The notes under the pieces are model-generated. The model was not told where the DNA came from, did not search any database, and saw only the letters and a program-made list of their open reading frames with translations. From assembly GCF_017815135.1 (NCBI RefSeq), contig NZ_JAGJCF010000004.1, forward strand, positions 186,001 to 250,000: a stretch of DNA of 64,000 nt. The letters are read 5' to 3'. The translations under genes and the position numbers were made by a program. Shown piece after piece: positions 49,042 to 58,389 of the stretch (the first letter of the stretch is position 1; the number at the start of each line of letters is the position of its first letter). The DNA is from Jiella mangrovi. Lineage in GTDB: Bacteria > Pseudomonadota > Alphaproteobacteria > Rhizobiales > Rhizobiaceae.

Positions 49042-50097
49042 CTAGTCGGATGCGGCCGGCGCGCCAAGCGAAAGCGCGGCGATCTGAAACCGGTCGATGA
49101 GCGCGCGCCGGACGTCCTCTTCCACGAAGGCCGCTTCCAGAGCGGTGCGGGTGAGGGCGATCCGTTCGGCTTCGCCGAGGCCGTTCTGCGCCGCCAACCG
49201 GTATTCGCGGGAAAGATCGGTGTGGAAAAAAGGCGGATCGTCCGAGCTGACAGTCGCCCTGACGCCTGCATCGACCAATTGCTTCAGCGGATGGGCCTTG
49301 ATGTCGTCATAGATGCCGAGCGCGAGATTCGAGCCGGGGCAGACTTCCAGCACGATGCCTTTCTCGACGATTTCGCTGACAAGACCCGCGTCCTCGATCG
49401 CACGTACGCCGTGGCCGATGCGGGCGGGCCTGAACGATTCGATCGCCGCGCGCACGCTTTGTGGCCCGCAGAGTTCTCCCGCGTGGGCGGTCAGGCCGAG
49501 GCCGGCGTCACGGGCGATGTCGAAGGCCCTTTCAAAATCGCGCGGCTCGCCGACGCGCTCGTCGCCGGCCAGATTGAATCCGGTGATCAGCGGCCGTCCG
49601 GGCTCGGCGGCAAATCGCGCGGCCATTTCCACGGCGTCGGGGCCTAGATGGCGGACACCGACGACGACCATGCGGGCCTCGATCCGCGTCTCCCCTCTGG
49701 CCCGCTCGATACCCGCCGCAAGGCCGCGGGCGTAGATCGCCGGCTCGATGCCGCTTGCCCGTGCATGGTCCGGCGAGATGAAGATCTCGGCATAGATCGC
49801 ACCCTGTGCGGCGAGACCAGACAGGTGGGAATGGGCGAGATCGGCGAAGTCTTCCTCGCTCTTGAAGACGCTGGCGGCAAGGTCGTAGGCGGCGAGAAAG
49901 CCCGAAAAGCCCTGCCAGACATAGGCCCCGTCGGCGATGATCGGCGAGACGTCGATCCCGTGCCGCGCGGCGAGCCGTTCCACGAGGGGCGGCGGTGCCG
50001 CACCCTCGATATGACAGTGAAGCTCGGCGAGCGGAAAGCGCGTTCCGGCTGATCCGCGGAGCCCGGCCGATCCGCGGGGGGCGACGGCCGCGCTCAC
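49042..50097 (-). CDS. add: Adenosine deaminase
   Basis: 351 residues. '[14 protein letters not shown]' has the HxH zinc motif, '[15 protein letters not shown]' the catalytic Glu block, '[11 protein letters not shown]' and 'VSSDDPPFF' the remaining zinc and catalytic Asp residues. It deaminates adenosine (adenine deaminase cannot be fully excluded). The start is GTG at 50097 overlapping the deoB stop by GTGA, so both are co-translated. Confidence 0.93.
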   Translation of the reverse strand: MSAAVAPRGSAGLRGSAGTRFPLAELHCHIEGAAPPPLVERLAARHGIDVSPIIADGAYVWQGFSGFLAAYDLAASVFKSEEDFADLAHSHLSGLAAQGAIYAEIFISPDHARASGIEPAIYARGLAAGIERARGETRIEARMVVVGVRHLGPDAVEMAARFAAEPGRPLITGFNLAGDERVGEPRDFERAFDIARDAGLGLTAHAGELCGPQSVRAAIESFRPARIGHGVRAIEDAGLVSEIVEKGIVLEVCPGSNLALGIYDDIKAHPLKQLVDAGVRATVSSDDPPFFHTDLSREYRLAAQNGLGEAERIALTRTALEAAFVEEDVRRALIDRFQIAALSLGAPAASD

Positions 50098-51290
50098 AGG
50101 AAGCTCCTGCCGTATTCGCCGGTAGCGAGCCCGAGATGGGTCGCGACGCTGGCGCCGATGTCGGCGAAACTCTCGCGCCGGCCAATCGGCTTGGGCTCGA
50201 TGCCCGGGCCATAGGCGAGAACCGGAACGATCTCGCGGGTATGGTCCGTGCCCCGGAAGGTCGGGTCGCAGCCGTGATCGGCGGTGACGATGGCGAGGTC
50301 GCCAGGCTTCATCTCGCCGTCCAGCTCTGAAAGCCTTGCGTCGAAGGCCTCGAGCGCCGCGGCATAGCCGGCGACGTCCCGGCGATGGCCGTAGATCATG
50401 TCGAAATCGACGAAATTAGCAAAGACGAGATCGCCGTCATTCGCCTCGCGAACCGCTTCGAGCATGCGGTCGAACAGCGCCATGTTGCCGTCGCCCTTGA
50501 GCGTCCGGGTGATGCCGCGATGGGCGAAGATGTCGGCGATCTTGCCGATCGCATGGACGTTGCGGCCGGCCGCGACGGCCCGGTCGAGGAGCGTTTGTCC
50601 CGGCGGCGGCACCGAATAATCGCGGCGATTGGCGGTGCGTGTGAAGTCTTGCGCCGTTTCTCCGAGGAAGGGCCGCGCGATCACCCGGCCGATATTGAGC
50701 GGATCGACGTGCTTTCGCGCGGCGGCGCAAAGCCCGTAGAGCCGTTCCAGGCCGAAATGCGTCTCATGGGCGGCAATCTGCAGGACGCTGTCTGACGAGG
50801 TGTAGAAGATCGGCTTGCCGCTCGAAATGCTCTCCTCGCCGAGCTCCGCGATGATCTGCGTCCCGGATGCGTGCCTGTCGCCGAGAATGCCGGGAATTTG
50901 CGTATCGTCGCAGATCTGCTGGATCAGCTGGGCCGGAAAGGCCGGGACGGTCTGCGGAAAATAGCCCCAGTCGAACAGCACCGGAACGCCGGCGATTTCC
51001 CAATGGCCGGACGGCGTGTCCTTGCCATGCGAGATCTCGCGGGCCGAGCCCCAGATGGCCTCGGGGCGCTTGGCGGAATTGCCGAGGCCCGCCGCAGCAA
51101 AGAGGCCGAGCCGCTCGAGATTGGGCAGATCGAGCGGCCCCGTCCGAAGGCCCTCGCCGTCGGCCGCACCGGCGCTCGCAGCCGCAAGGATGTGGCCGAA
51201 GGTGTTCGACCCTTCGTCGCCGAAAGCCTGCGCGTCGGGCGCGGCTCCGATGCCGAATGAGTCCAGCACCATGATGATTGCCCGCGCCAT
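50094..51290 (-). CDS. deoB: Phosphopentomutase
   Basis: 398 residues. Interconverts ribose 1- and 5-phosphate (and deoxy forms) in nucleoside salvage. '[19 protein letters not shown]' is the N-terminal metal motif of this alkaline-phosphatase-superfamily enzyme, '[11 protein letters not shown]' has the phosphorylated Thr region, and '[19 protein letters not shown]' the C-terminal metal ligands. GGAGGCGG precedes the ATG at 51290. First gene of deoB-add-upp. Confidence 0.96.
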   Translation of the reverse strand: MARAIIMVLDSFGIGAAPDAQAFGDEGSNTFGHILAAASAGAADGEGLRTGPLDLPNLERLGLFAAAGLGNSAKRPEAIWGSAREISHGKDTPSGHWEIAGVPVLFDWGYFPQTVPAFPAQLIQQICDDTQIPGILGDRHASGTQIIAELGEESISSGKPIFYTSSDSVLQIAAHETHFGLERLYGLCAAARKHVDPLNIGRVIARPFLGETAQDFTRTANRRDYSVPPPGQTLLDRAVAAGRNVHAIGKIADIFAHRGITRTLKGDGNMALFDRMLEAVREANDGDLVFANFVDFDMIYGHRRDVAGYAAALEAFDARLSELDGEMKPGDLAIVTADHGCDPTFRGTDHTREIVPVLAYGPGIEPKPIGRRESFADIGASVATHLGLATGEYGRSFL

Positions 51291-51386
51291 GTCCGCCTCC
51301 TGCCTGCAAGAAAAGAGCGGTCGCCGGCTCGCTGAAGACCGCCACATTTGAAGATGTGGACCCGGCAGCGGAGTTTGACAGGCGTA

Positions 51387-51977
51387 TCAGCAGGTGGAGC
51401 AGGCGACTTTATCGCTGAGACGCGGCGCGTGATAGCTCTTTTCCCCCATCACGATCGGACCGACGAGGCCGAAACCGCCCAGCGTATCGTAGGAATAGTA
51501 GGCTTCCGTCACGATCAGATAGACATCTTTTTCGTCCGCAAATTCGCTCGGCAGCGTGTAGGTCTGGCCCTTGGTGAGCGCTGTGGTGCCGACAAGGGTG
51601 TTGTGGGATACGGTCCAATCGACCGTCGCCTTGCCATCGTCGTCGATCTTCACCTGCGTGATGCGCAGGAACACGTTCGAGGCGTTGTAGGGCTGCATCA
51701 GCGACGCGGTGACGTCGAAGAGTGAATCGAGCTGGCTCGGTGTTGTCGCTTCGACCTGCCCGACGAGATCGCCGATCGTGTCGGCCGCATTGTGGATCTT
51801 GCGGTTGATCGAAACCGCGATCGCCGTATCGGAGCCGGCCATGTAGACGATGGCCATGAACGGGAAGACGAGCGCGAACTCGACGGCTGCGGAGCCGCGC
51901 AGATTGCCCTTGAACCGGCCAAAGGCCAGCGACAGGTCGCTCATGAGGTGGCGAAGACGTTCGATCCAGCCGTTCAT
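51387..51977 (-). CDS. TadE/TadG-family pseudopilin-like protein
   Basis: 196 residues. Near residues 25-50, 'FKGNLRGSAAVEFALVFPFMAIVYM' is the TadE-type N-terminal hydrophobic segment with the conserved 'G.aavEFal' cleavage and Glu motif. The rest is a beta-rich periplasmic domain with two cysteines at the very C-terminus. Minor pseudopilin of the tad/Flp pilus system. Its ATG shares the last base of the stop of the preceding TadE gene (51977). Confidence 0.88.
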   Translation of the reverse strand: MNGWIERLRHLMSDLSLAFGRFKGNLRGSAAVEFALVFPFMAIVYMAGSDTAIAVSINRKIHNAADTIGDLVGQVEATTPSQLDSLFDVTASLMQPYNASNVFLRITQVKIDDDGKATVDWTVSHNTLVGTTALTKGQTYTLPSEFADEKDVYLIVTEAYYSYDTLGGFGLVGPIVMGEKSYHAPRLSDKVACSTC

Positions 51978-52585
51978 CAGTAAGGCTCCGTCATGAAAGC
52001 GGCGCTGCCGACGATGACGAAGGAATGGTCGTTCATTCCGGTCGCAAGTTCGCGGAGGACGTCCAGGTAGAGCGGCCATTTGTAATAGGCTTTCAAGGCC
52101 GCGATGGTCTCGCCGGAGGGCTTGGTGAAACTGAAGCCGCTGCTGTCGAGATCCCCGTCCTTGATGGGGACACTGGTCGGCACGAGACCGAAGGAGCTGT
52201 AGCTCTTGAGATCGACCTCGAGCTTCGAGCAGTCGAACATGAAGTCGACCTCGTCGCAGAGCTTCTGCTCGAATTCGGCCTGCGTGAGATCGGCGCTGGT
52301 GATCTGGCCGGTCCGCACTTCGCGTCCGATCTTGGCCACGGCCCGATCCATGACGAGTTCGGCGACGAAGATCGTCGCGGTCTCGATCAGCACCGTCATG
52401 AGAAGGAAGAAGGGAAGGGCGAGCATGGCGAATTCGATCGCGACGGCGCCATCCCGGTTGCGGATGAACGATGCCTTGCCGCTCGGCTTCGTCTGGCGCG
52501 CAATCTTGTGAGCCCGATCGCCGTCTTCACGCTGCCGCGCTTCGGTGGATTTCAAAACGGGGGTCGATCTGAATAATGTGAGCAT
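51977..52585 (-). CDS. TadE-family pseudopilin-like protein
   Basis: 202 residues. 'FIRNRDGAVAIEFAMLALPFFLLMTVLIETATIF' (about 40-73) is the TadE motif and membrane helix. Cysteines at about 110 and 117 in 'KLCDEVDFMFDCS' may form a disulfide. ATG at 52585 has GGAAAG upstream (a TTG at 52597 is the less likely start). Co-translated with the next tadE-like gene. Confidence 0.88.
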   Translation of the reverse strand: MLTLFRSTPVLKSTEARQREDGDRAHKIARQTKPSGKASFIRNRDGAVAIEFAMLALPFFLLMTVLIETATIFVAELVMDRAVAKIGREVRTGQITSADLTQAEFEQKLCDEVDFMFDCSKLEVDLKSYSSFGLVPTSVPIKDGDLDSSGFSFTKPSGETIAALKAYYKWPLYLDVLRELATGMNDHSFVIVGSAAFMTEPY

Positions 52586-52792
52586 CTGACTTTCCAAAAA
52601 ATCGATGCCGAGTTCCGCTGATGGATCAAAGCGGCCGTTGTCCAGTCTGGTGCCGCGCCGGCATGAAAGCAGCAGCGCAGATTTTCCCTGGCAACACTTA
52701 GAGATTGGTTACGTCACGTCGGAAAATCGCTCTGACGTCGAGGCGATGTCTTAAGGGAACCCATGAAGATGTCGATGCGGATGTCGGCGCGC

Positions 52793-53263
52793 TCAGCGGC
52801 TCTGAGCGGCCTGATCGATGATGTTCTGGCGCTGGGTCTGCTGCTGGGCCGCAGAACTGAAGTTCTCCATATTGTCGCCGATGGTGATGGTGGGCACGCA
52901 TTTTGGCGTACAGGCGTAGGTCGACCGGCTGGCCTGGCGGTAGACGCGCACGGTGTTGGCCTCGAAGCTCTGGACCGAAACCTCCTCGTCGATGAAGGGT
53001 TTTCCGTCCTCGCCGAGGATCACCATGTTGGTGATCCCGCTGCTCTTGCCGGTCAAGACGAGCCGGTTCGAGGAAAGGACCTGAACGTCGACGATCGCCG
53101 GATTGCCCACGATGACGGTGGAGGCGGCCTTGTCGAGTTCGATCACCTTGGCCTGATCCATTTCGACATTGATCAGCGGTCCGGCCGCCAGCGCTGGCAC
53201 TGACGCAAGGCTGAAGATCAGGACGTTGGAGATCAGGGCGGCAAGGGCCGGGCGCAATACCAT
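52793..53263 (-). CDS. CpaC-like pilus assembly N-domain protein without secretin domain
   Basis: 156 residues. A signal peptide (1-27) precedes a single T2SS/T3SS pilus N-terminal domain: 'VIELDKAASTVIVGNPAIVDVQVLSSNRLVLTGKSSGITNMVILGEDG'. In full CpaC this domain is followed by BON and secretin domains; here the protein ends after a Gln-rich tail with a 'CTPKC' pair. It may be an accessory subunit of the pilus secretin. It lies divergent from the Flp pilin gene. Confidence 0.88.
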   Translation of the reverse strand: MVLRPALAALISNVLIFSLASVPALAAGPLINVEMDQAKVIELDKAASTVIVGNPAIVDVQVLSSNRLVLTGKSSGITNMVILGEDGKPFIDEEVSVQSFEANTVRVYRQASRSTYACTPKCVPTITIGDNMENFSSAAQQQTQRQNIIDQAAQSR

Positions 53264-53323
53264 GGGTGTTGATCCGATCGATCGAGCTTGCGGGCGAATT
53301 ATCGTCAGTATTGTTGATCAGGC

Positions 53324-53338
53324 TGAACGAACCATTAA
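53324..53338. promoter_or_regulatory. CtrA-like site between CpaC-like and pilin genes
   Basis: On the minus strand TTAA-N7-TTCA, one mismatch from TTAA-N7-TTAA, about 60 bases before the CpaC-like gene. The 348-base gap 53264-53611 otherwise shows no gene; it must hold the pilin promoter. CtrA controls pilA in Caulobacter, which makes the match plausible but unproven. Confidence 0.35.
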
Positions 53339-53611
53339 CATGGCTCGGTGGCCGTAACCGGTAAATGCTCGCAAGACGTTTGAACGTCGCGGATTCATGC
53401 CTTGCATCCGAAGCTGCGCGAAGGACATTGCGACATCCTGCTGCGTCAACTTGTCCCGGCCGGCGGCGTAATGTCGCGCAGCCAGAGCGCCGATAAGTAA
53501 AAATCAACCATTCGTCTTAAGGTCATCGCAACAGCCGCCGAATAGCGTGGCCCCCACCCGAACGACGGGACAGTCGACGGGAGCGCTACCACGGGATCTC
53601 AAGGAGTCACG

Positions 53612-53791
53612 ATGTCCAACCTTATCGCACGCTTTGCCAAGAACGAGTCCGGCGCCACCGCCATCGAGTACGGCCTCATTGCCGGTATCATGGCCGTCGC
53701 GCTGATCGCCGCTTTCGGCATGCTCGCCCCGCAGCTCAAGAGCACCTTCGACAACGTCGCCACCACGATGAAAGACGGCGTCAGCGAGTAA
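53612..53791 (+). CDS. Flp-family type IVb pilin
   Basis: 59 residues: MSNLIARFAKNESGATAIEYGLIAGIMAVALIAAFG... The G(8-13)-ATAIEYGLIA stretch is the Flp prepilin motif, with cleavage by the CpaA peptidase after the Gly (NESG/ATAIEY), Glu and Tyr at +5/+6, and a 20-residue hydrophobic helix. AAGGAG lies 5 bases before the ATG. Followed by a strong terminator and then the prepilin peptidase gene. Confidence 0.95.
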   Translation: MSNLIARFAKNESGATAIEYGLIAGIMAVALIAAFGMLAPQLKSTFDNVATTMKDGVSE

Positions 53792-53836
53792 TCGGCAGGT
53801 CGCGCTTTGCAGCGTGACCGATCGAAAAGAATTCTC

Positions 53837-53875
53837 TTGCGGGTGGCGGTTCAAAACCGCCGCCCGCAATTTTTT
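53837..53875 (+). terminator. Strong intrinsic terminator after the pilin gene
   Basis: A 15-base stem (53837-53851 with 53855-53869, one G-T pair) with a 3-base loop and six T. Consistent with a highly expressed one-gene pilin transcript. Confidence 0.9.
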
Positions 53876-54027
53876 CTGAGCCCGGCCTGCGCGGCCGGAG
53901 CTTGCGCCTTTGGCGACCTCACGCAGGACGCACCCAAAGACTTAAGATTTTTCCGCGATGTTGCGGGCGACGAAGACCGGGCCAAGTCGGCTCGATACCC
54001 GGATCACTGGGGAGACCGTTCACCGAC

Positions 54028-54531
54028 ATGCTGACCGCCACGCTGCTGCTCACCGTCTTTCCCTTCGCCATGATCTACAGCGCCGCGACCGATCTTCTCG
54101 AGATGAAGATCGAGAACCGGATCATGATCGTTCTGGCCGCGACCTTCGTGCCGGCGGCCTTTCTCATCGGCATGCCCTGGCAAGTCTTCGCCAGCCATCT
54201 GCTCCTGGGCTTTGTCTGCCTCTGCGTCACCTTTGCGATGTTCGCGGCCGGGTGGATGGGCGGCGGCGACGCCAAGCTGATCGCCGCGACGGCGCTGTGG
54301 TTCGGCCCGAGCATGCTCGCGGTGGAATATCTGCTCTACGGCGCCCTGATGGGCGGCGGCTTGACCATCGTGATCCTGCTGATGCGGGGTCAACTTCTGC
54401 CGATCACCGGTGTCGATTTCGTCGACCGGCTGATGGAAAAGGACACGGGCGTGCCATACGGCATCGCCCTCGGCGCGGCCGGCCTCGTCGTTTACTCCCA
54501 AAGCTTCTGGTTGACCGCCGCCGTCGGCTGA
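54028..54531 (+). CDS. cpaA: Prepilin peptidase, CpaA/TadV type
   Basis: 167 residues with about five membrane helices. The two aspartates of type IV prepilin peptidases are D22 in 'YSAATDLLEMKIENR' and D81 in 'GGGDAKL' (GxGD motif). It would process the Flp pilin and the TadE-like proteins nearby. The rest of a cpa/tad locus (cpaB, D, E, F, tadB, C) does not follow; liv genes do. Confidence 0.9.
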   Translation: MLTATLLLTVFPFAMIYSAATDLLEMKIENRIMIVLAATFVPAAFLIGMPWQVFASHLLLGFVCLCVTFAMFAAGWMGGGDAKLIAATALWFGPSMLAVEYLLYGALMGGGLTIVILLMRGQLLPITGVDFVDRLMEKDTGVPYGIALGAAGLVVYSQSFWLTAAVG

Positions 54532-54668
54532 GGCCGATGCGCCCGGCCGATCGATCGGAGCCTACGGCTGGAGCGGGATGAGATGAGCTTCGCTCACCCT
54601 CCCGGTCTGTCCTCTTGTCGAGGCATGATCTTTTCCGAAAACCGGTCCCCACTTATCGCGATCATGCT

Positions 54669-55664
54669 CTATCGCTTCATCAGCCGGATCGCCTCGCCGA
54701 CGATGCCGCGGCGGAACAAAAGGACGCACAGAACGAAGATCACACCGACGATGACCGTGACCGGCACGTCGGAGGTCGCGAAGTAGTTCTGCATGGTGAT
54801 CACCAGCGTCGCGCCGATCGAGGGCCCGAAGATCGTGCCCATGCCGCCGAGCAGTGTCATCAGGACGACTTCGCCCGACATCTGCCAGGCGACATCGGTC
54901 AGCGTCGCGATCTGCAGGACGATCACCTTGGTGCCCCCGGCCAATCCGGCGATCGTCGCCGACATGACGAAGGCGGCGAGCTTGTAGCGCTCGACCCGGT
55001 AGCCGAGGGAGATCGCCCGGTTCTCGTTCTCGCGGATGGCCTGGAGAACATGGCCGAAGGGCGAATTGACGATCCGCCAGACGGCAAAGAATCCGACGAG
55101 GAAGATCAAAAGCACGAAATAATAGATGTTGAGCGGCCGGTTGAGATCGACGAGGCCGAGGAGATCACCGCGCGGGACGTTCTGGATACCGTCCTCGCCG
55201 TGGGTGAAGGGCGCCTGCAGGAAGATGAAGTAGACCATCTGCGACAGGGCCAGCGTCACCATGGCGAAATAGATGCCCTGGCGCCGGATGGCGACGAACC
55301 CGACGACGAGGCCCATGAGGCCGGCGCCGGCCGCGCCGAGAAGGATGGCCGAAAGCGGCTCCCATCCCCAGACCTTGGCGGCATGGGCGGTGAAATAGGC
55401 GGCCCCGCCGAAGAAGGCCGCGTGGCCGAAGGACAGGAGCCCGGTATAGCCGAGCAGAAGATTGAAGGCGGTGGCGAAGAGCGCGAAGCACAAGACCGTC
55501 ATGACGAAGACGGGATAGACGAAGAAGGGCGCCGCGATCAGGCCGATGATCGCGATCACGGCGACGACAAGACCGATCCGTGAGAGGTTCTTCTGCCGGT
55601 CGTGGGCCGCGGTCGCAGCTTTGTCTTCTGGGCGGGCCGGGCCGGATTGCGTCAGGCTGGTCAT
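54669..55664 (-). CDS. livM: Branched-chain amino acid ABC transporter permease LivM
   Basis: 331 residues, about nine membrane helices. 'LGYTGLLSFGHAAFFGGAAYFTAH' and 'MTLLGGMGTIFGPSIGATLV' are the LivM-type permease signatures. GGAGG stands before the ATG; the gene starts 2 bases after livH ends. Last gene of livG-F-H-M. Confidence 0.93.
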   Translation of the reverse strand: MTSLTQSGPARPEDKAATAAHDRQKNLSRIGLVVAVIAIIGLIAAPFFVYPVFVMTVLCFALFATAFNLLLGYTGLLSFGHAAFFGGAAYFTAHAAKVWGWEPLSAILLGAAGAGLMGLVVGFVAIRRQGIYFAMVTLALSQMVYFIFLQAPFTHGEDGIQNVPRGDLLGLVDLNRPLNIYYFVLLIFLVGFFAVWRIVNSPFGHVLQAIRENENRAISLGYRVERYKLAAFVMSATIAGLAGGTKVIVLQIATLTDVAWQMSGEVVLMTLLGGMGTIFGPSIGATLVITMQNYFATSDVPVTVIVGVIFVLCVLLFRRGIVGEAIRLMKR

Positions 55665-55666
55665 GG

Positions 55667-56554
55667 TCAGACCTCCTTGCCGAACAGGCCGGCGGGCCTC
55701 AGCATCAGGACGATCGCCATGATGACGAAGACGACGATGTTCGAGGCTTCGGGATAGAACACCTTCGTCAGGCCCTCGAGGATGCCGAGCATGTAGCCCG
55801 TGACGATCGCTCCGCCGATCGAGCCCATGCCGCCGATGACGACGACGGCGAAGACGATGATGATGAGGTTCGAGCCCATCAGCGGCGAGACCTGATAGAT
55901 CGGCGCCGCAAGAACCCCGGCGAGGGCGGCGAGACCGGCTCCGAGCGCGTAGGTGAGTGTCAGGAGCAGCGGCACGTTGACGCCGAAGGCCTGGACGAGC
56001 TGCGGGTTTTCGGTCGCGGCGCGCAGATAGGCGCCGAGCCGGGTCTTTTCGATCAGAAGCCAGACGGCGAGACAGATGACGATCGAGGCGACGACGACGA
56101 AGCCGCGATAGTTCGGCAGGAACATGAAGCCGAGATTGGTGCCGCCGGACAGGATCTGCGGGCCGGAATAGGGCTGGCCCGCCGCGCCGAAATACCAGCG
56201 GAAGGAGCCCTCGATGATCAGCGCCAGGCCGAAGGTGAAAAGGAGGCCGTAGAGGTGGTCGAGGTCGTAGAGCCGCGACAGCATGGTGCGCTCGATCACG
56301 GCCGAGACGGCGGCGACGACCAGCGGCGCGATGACGAGCGCCGGCCAGAAGCCGATGCCGGTATAGGCGAGAAGGAGATAGGCCGCGAAGGCGCCGAGCA
56401 TGTATTGCGCGCCATGGGCGAAGTTGATCACCCGCAACAGGCCGAAGATCACCGCGAGGCCGAGCGACAGGATCGCGTAGAACGAGCCGTTGATGATGCC
56501 GAGGAAAAGCTGGCCGAGAAGGGCGGGCAGAGGAACACCGAAAATCATCGTCAT
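55667..56554 (-). CDS. livH: Branched-chain amino acid ABC transporter permease LivH
   Basis: 295 residues, multi-spanning. 'LGLAVIFGLLRVINFAHGAQYMLGAFAAY' and 'VVIGGMGSIGGAIVTGYMLG' are the LivH-type signatures. Six bases after livF. Confidence 0.93.
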   Translation of the reverse strand: MTMIFGVPLPALLGQLFLGIINGSFYAILSLGLAVIFGLLRVINFAHGAQYMLGAFAAYLLLAYTGIGFWPALVIAPLVVAAVSAVIERTMLSRLYDLDHLYGLLFTFGLALIIEGSFRWYFGAAGQPYSGPQILSGGTNLGFMFLPNYRGFVVVASIVICLAVWLLIEKTRLGAYLRAATENPQLVQAFGVNVPLLLTLTYALGAGLAALAGVLAAPIYQVSPLMGSNLIIIVFAVVVIGGMGSIGGAIVTGYMLGILEGLTKVFYPEASNIVVFVIMAIVLMLRPAGLFGKEV

Positions 56555-56560
56555 ATCGGC

Positions 56561-57295
56561 TTAGACTCCCACCACTTCGTTGAGCCGGTCCATCTTGGCA
56601 TCGAGCTGGGAGGTCGGGAAGCTTTCCAGGATATGCCCGTCCTCCATCAGATAGAAGCGATCCGCGACCTTCTTGGCGAAGCGGAAATTCTGTTCGACGA
56701 GGAGCAGCGTCATGCCCTTCTTCTTCAGTTCGATGAGGACGTCGCCGATGCGCTGGATGATCACCGGCGCGAGGCCCTCGGTCGGCTCGTCGAGGAGAAT
56801 GATCCTGACGCCCGTCCTGAGAATCCGGGCGATCGCAAGCATCTGCTGCTCGCCGCCGGAGAGTTTGGTGCCCGGCGAGTTGCGCCGTTCGGCCAGATTG
56901 GGGAAGAGGTCGTAGATCTCCTCGACGCTCATGCCGCCCTCGGCGACCTTCGGCGGCAGCATGAGATTTTCCGAGACGGACAGCGTCGCGAAGATGCCGC
57001 GCTCCTCCGGCACGTAGCCGATGCCGGAATGGGCCGTGCGGTGCACCGGCACCTTCATCATGTCCTCGCCGGCGATGCGGATCTCGCCCTCGCGGCGGGG
57101 AAGGAGGTTCATGATCGCCCGCAAGGTGGACGTTTTGCCGGCGCCGTTGCGGCCGACGAGGGTAATCGTCTCGCCTTCGGCAAGGTCGAGCGAAACGCCG
57201 TGCAGCACGTGGCTTTCGCCGTACCAGCCGTTGAGATCGCGGACCTTGAGGAGCGGCTCGGCGCCGTTCGCGCGTTCCGGCTGGCCTCTACTCAT
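56561..57295 (-). CDS. livF: Branched-chain amino acid ABC transporter ATP-binding protein LivF
   Basis: 244 residues. Walker A 'GRNGAGKTSTLR', signature 'LSGGEQQMLAIARIL', Walker B 'IILLDEPTEGL', and the 'VEQN' switch region. Starts 8 bases inside the end of livG. Confidence 0.94.
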   Translation of the reverse strand: MSRGQPERANGAEPLLKVRDLNGWYGESHVLHGVSLDLAEGETITLVGRNGAGKTSTLRAIMNLLPRREGEIRIAGEDMMKVPVHRTAHSGIGYVPEERGIFATLSVSENLMLPPKVAEGGMSVEEIYDLFPNLAERRNSPGTKLSGGEQQMLAIARILRTGVRIILLDEPTEGLAPVIIQRIGDVLIELKKKGMTLLLVEQNFRFAKKVADRFYLMEDGHILESFPTSQLDAKMDRLNEVVGV

Positions 57296-58052
57296 CCTCG
57301 CTCCCCATATAGGCCTCGCGCACGCGCTTGTCGGAACTGACGGTGTCGTAGTCGCCTTCGGCGAGGATCTCGCCGCGCGCCAGGACGGTGACCCGGTCGC
57401 ACAGATCGGCGACGACGGAGAGATTGTGCTCGACCATCAGCACCGTGCGGCCCTTGGCGATGCGGCGGATGAGATCGGAAATGCGGCCGATGTCCTCGAC
57501 GCCCATGCCGGCCATCGGCTCGTCGAACAGAAGCACCGGCGGGTCGAGGGCGAGCGTCGTCGCGATCTCCAGCGCGCGCTTGCGGCCGTAGGGCAGCTCG
57601 GCGGCGTCGTGGCCGGCGAAGGCGGAGAGGCCGACGGCGTCGATCAGCCGGTTTGCCTCGTCGTCGAGGCGGTCCAGCACGCGGTTCGACCGCCAGAACT
57701 GGGTGTCGAGGCCGGCCTTTCGCTGGAGCGCCACGCGCACGTTGTCGAGAACGGTCAGATGCGGGAACACGGCGGAAATCTGGAACGAGCGGACCAGGCC
57801 GAGCCGGGCGACGTCTGCCGGCTTCACCCCGGTGATGTCGTCGCCGCGAAAGAAGATGGTTCCAGAGCTCGGCGTCAGAAACTTCGTGAGAAGGTTGAAG
57901 ACGGTGGTCTTGCCGGCGCCGTTCGGGCCGATCAGGGCGTGGATCGTGCCTTCGCGCACGTCGAGATCGACGTCGCTCACGGCCCTGAAGCCTAAGAACT
58001 CCTTGGTGAGCCCGCGGGCCGACAATATCGCATCTGCCGGGGAAGAACTCAT
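57288..58052 (-). CDS. livG: Branched-chain amino acid ABC transporter ATP-binding protein LivG
   Basis: 254 residues. Walker A 'GPNGAGKTTVFNL', a signature variant 'LPYGRKRALEIATTLA' (YGRKR, usual for LivG), Walker B 'VLLFDEPMAGM'. GAAGAGGA precedes the ATG. No livK/livJ-type binding protein is in the window; upstream is only a possible 51-aa frame, so the binding protein must be elsewhere. Confidence 0.94.
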   Translation of the reverse strand: MSSSPADAILSARGLTKEFLGFRAVSDVDLDVREGTIHALIGPNGAGKTTVFNLLTKFLTPSSGTIFFRGDDITGVKPADVARLGLVRSFQISAVFPHLTVLDNVRVALQRKAGLDTQFWRSNRVLDRLDDEANRLIDAVGLSAFAGHDAAELPYGRKRALEIATTLALDPPVLLFDEPMAGMGVEDIGRISDLIRRIAKGRTVLMVEHNLSVVADLCDRVTVLARGEILAEGDYDTVSSDKRVREAYMGSEDE

Positions 58053-58101
58053 TGCGGTCCTCTTCTCCGGTCGCGGGCCTTCGCTGTGATCCGCATCTTC
58101 G

Positions 58102-58256
58102 TCAGCACTCTTCCGCGCGCCGACCGTCGCAGCCGGACGGGCCGCCGAAGCGGCCGGTCGTGACGGCGGGACTGATCACCGGCAGCGCCATCGCGCTCAC
58201 CGGCGCGGCACGGCCGGCGATGCCGGCCGCGACCGAGGCTGTCTTGTCCACTCGCA
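58102..58256 (-). CDS. Possible 51-aa small protein upstream of livG
   Basis: Begins MRVDKTASVAAGIAGRAAPVSAMALPV and has no recognised family. The only strong evidence is an excellent ribosome site (GGGAGGAG, 6 bases before ATG at 58256) and position 49 bases ahead of livG. Could be a leader or upstream ORF, or a decayed gene. Confidence 0.35.
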
Positions 58257-58389
58257 TTGTCTGCTCCTCCCGAGCGAAACACGAAAAGTCCGTCGTCCTC
58301 CCTGGACTTTCCATTCGCCACGAATGAGAGACAGGCCGGAGGCCGATGTCAACGGCTTCATCGGCAATCGGCGATACGAGCCGGCAGGC

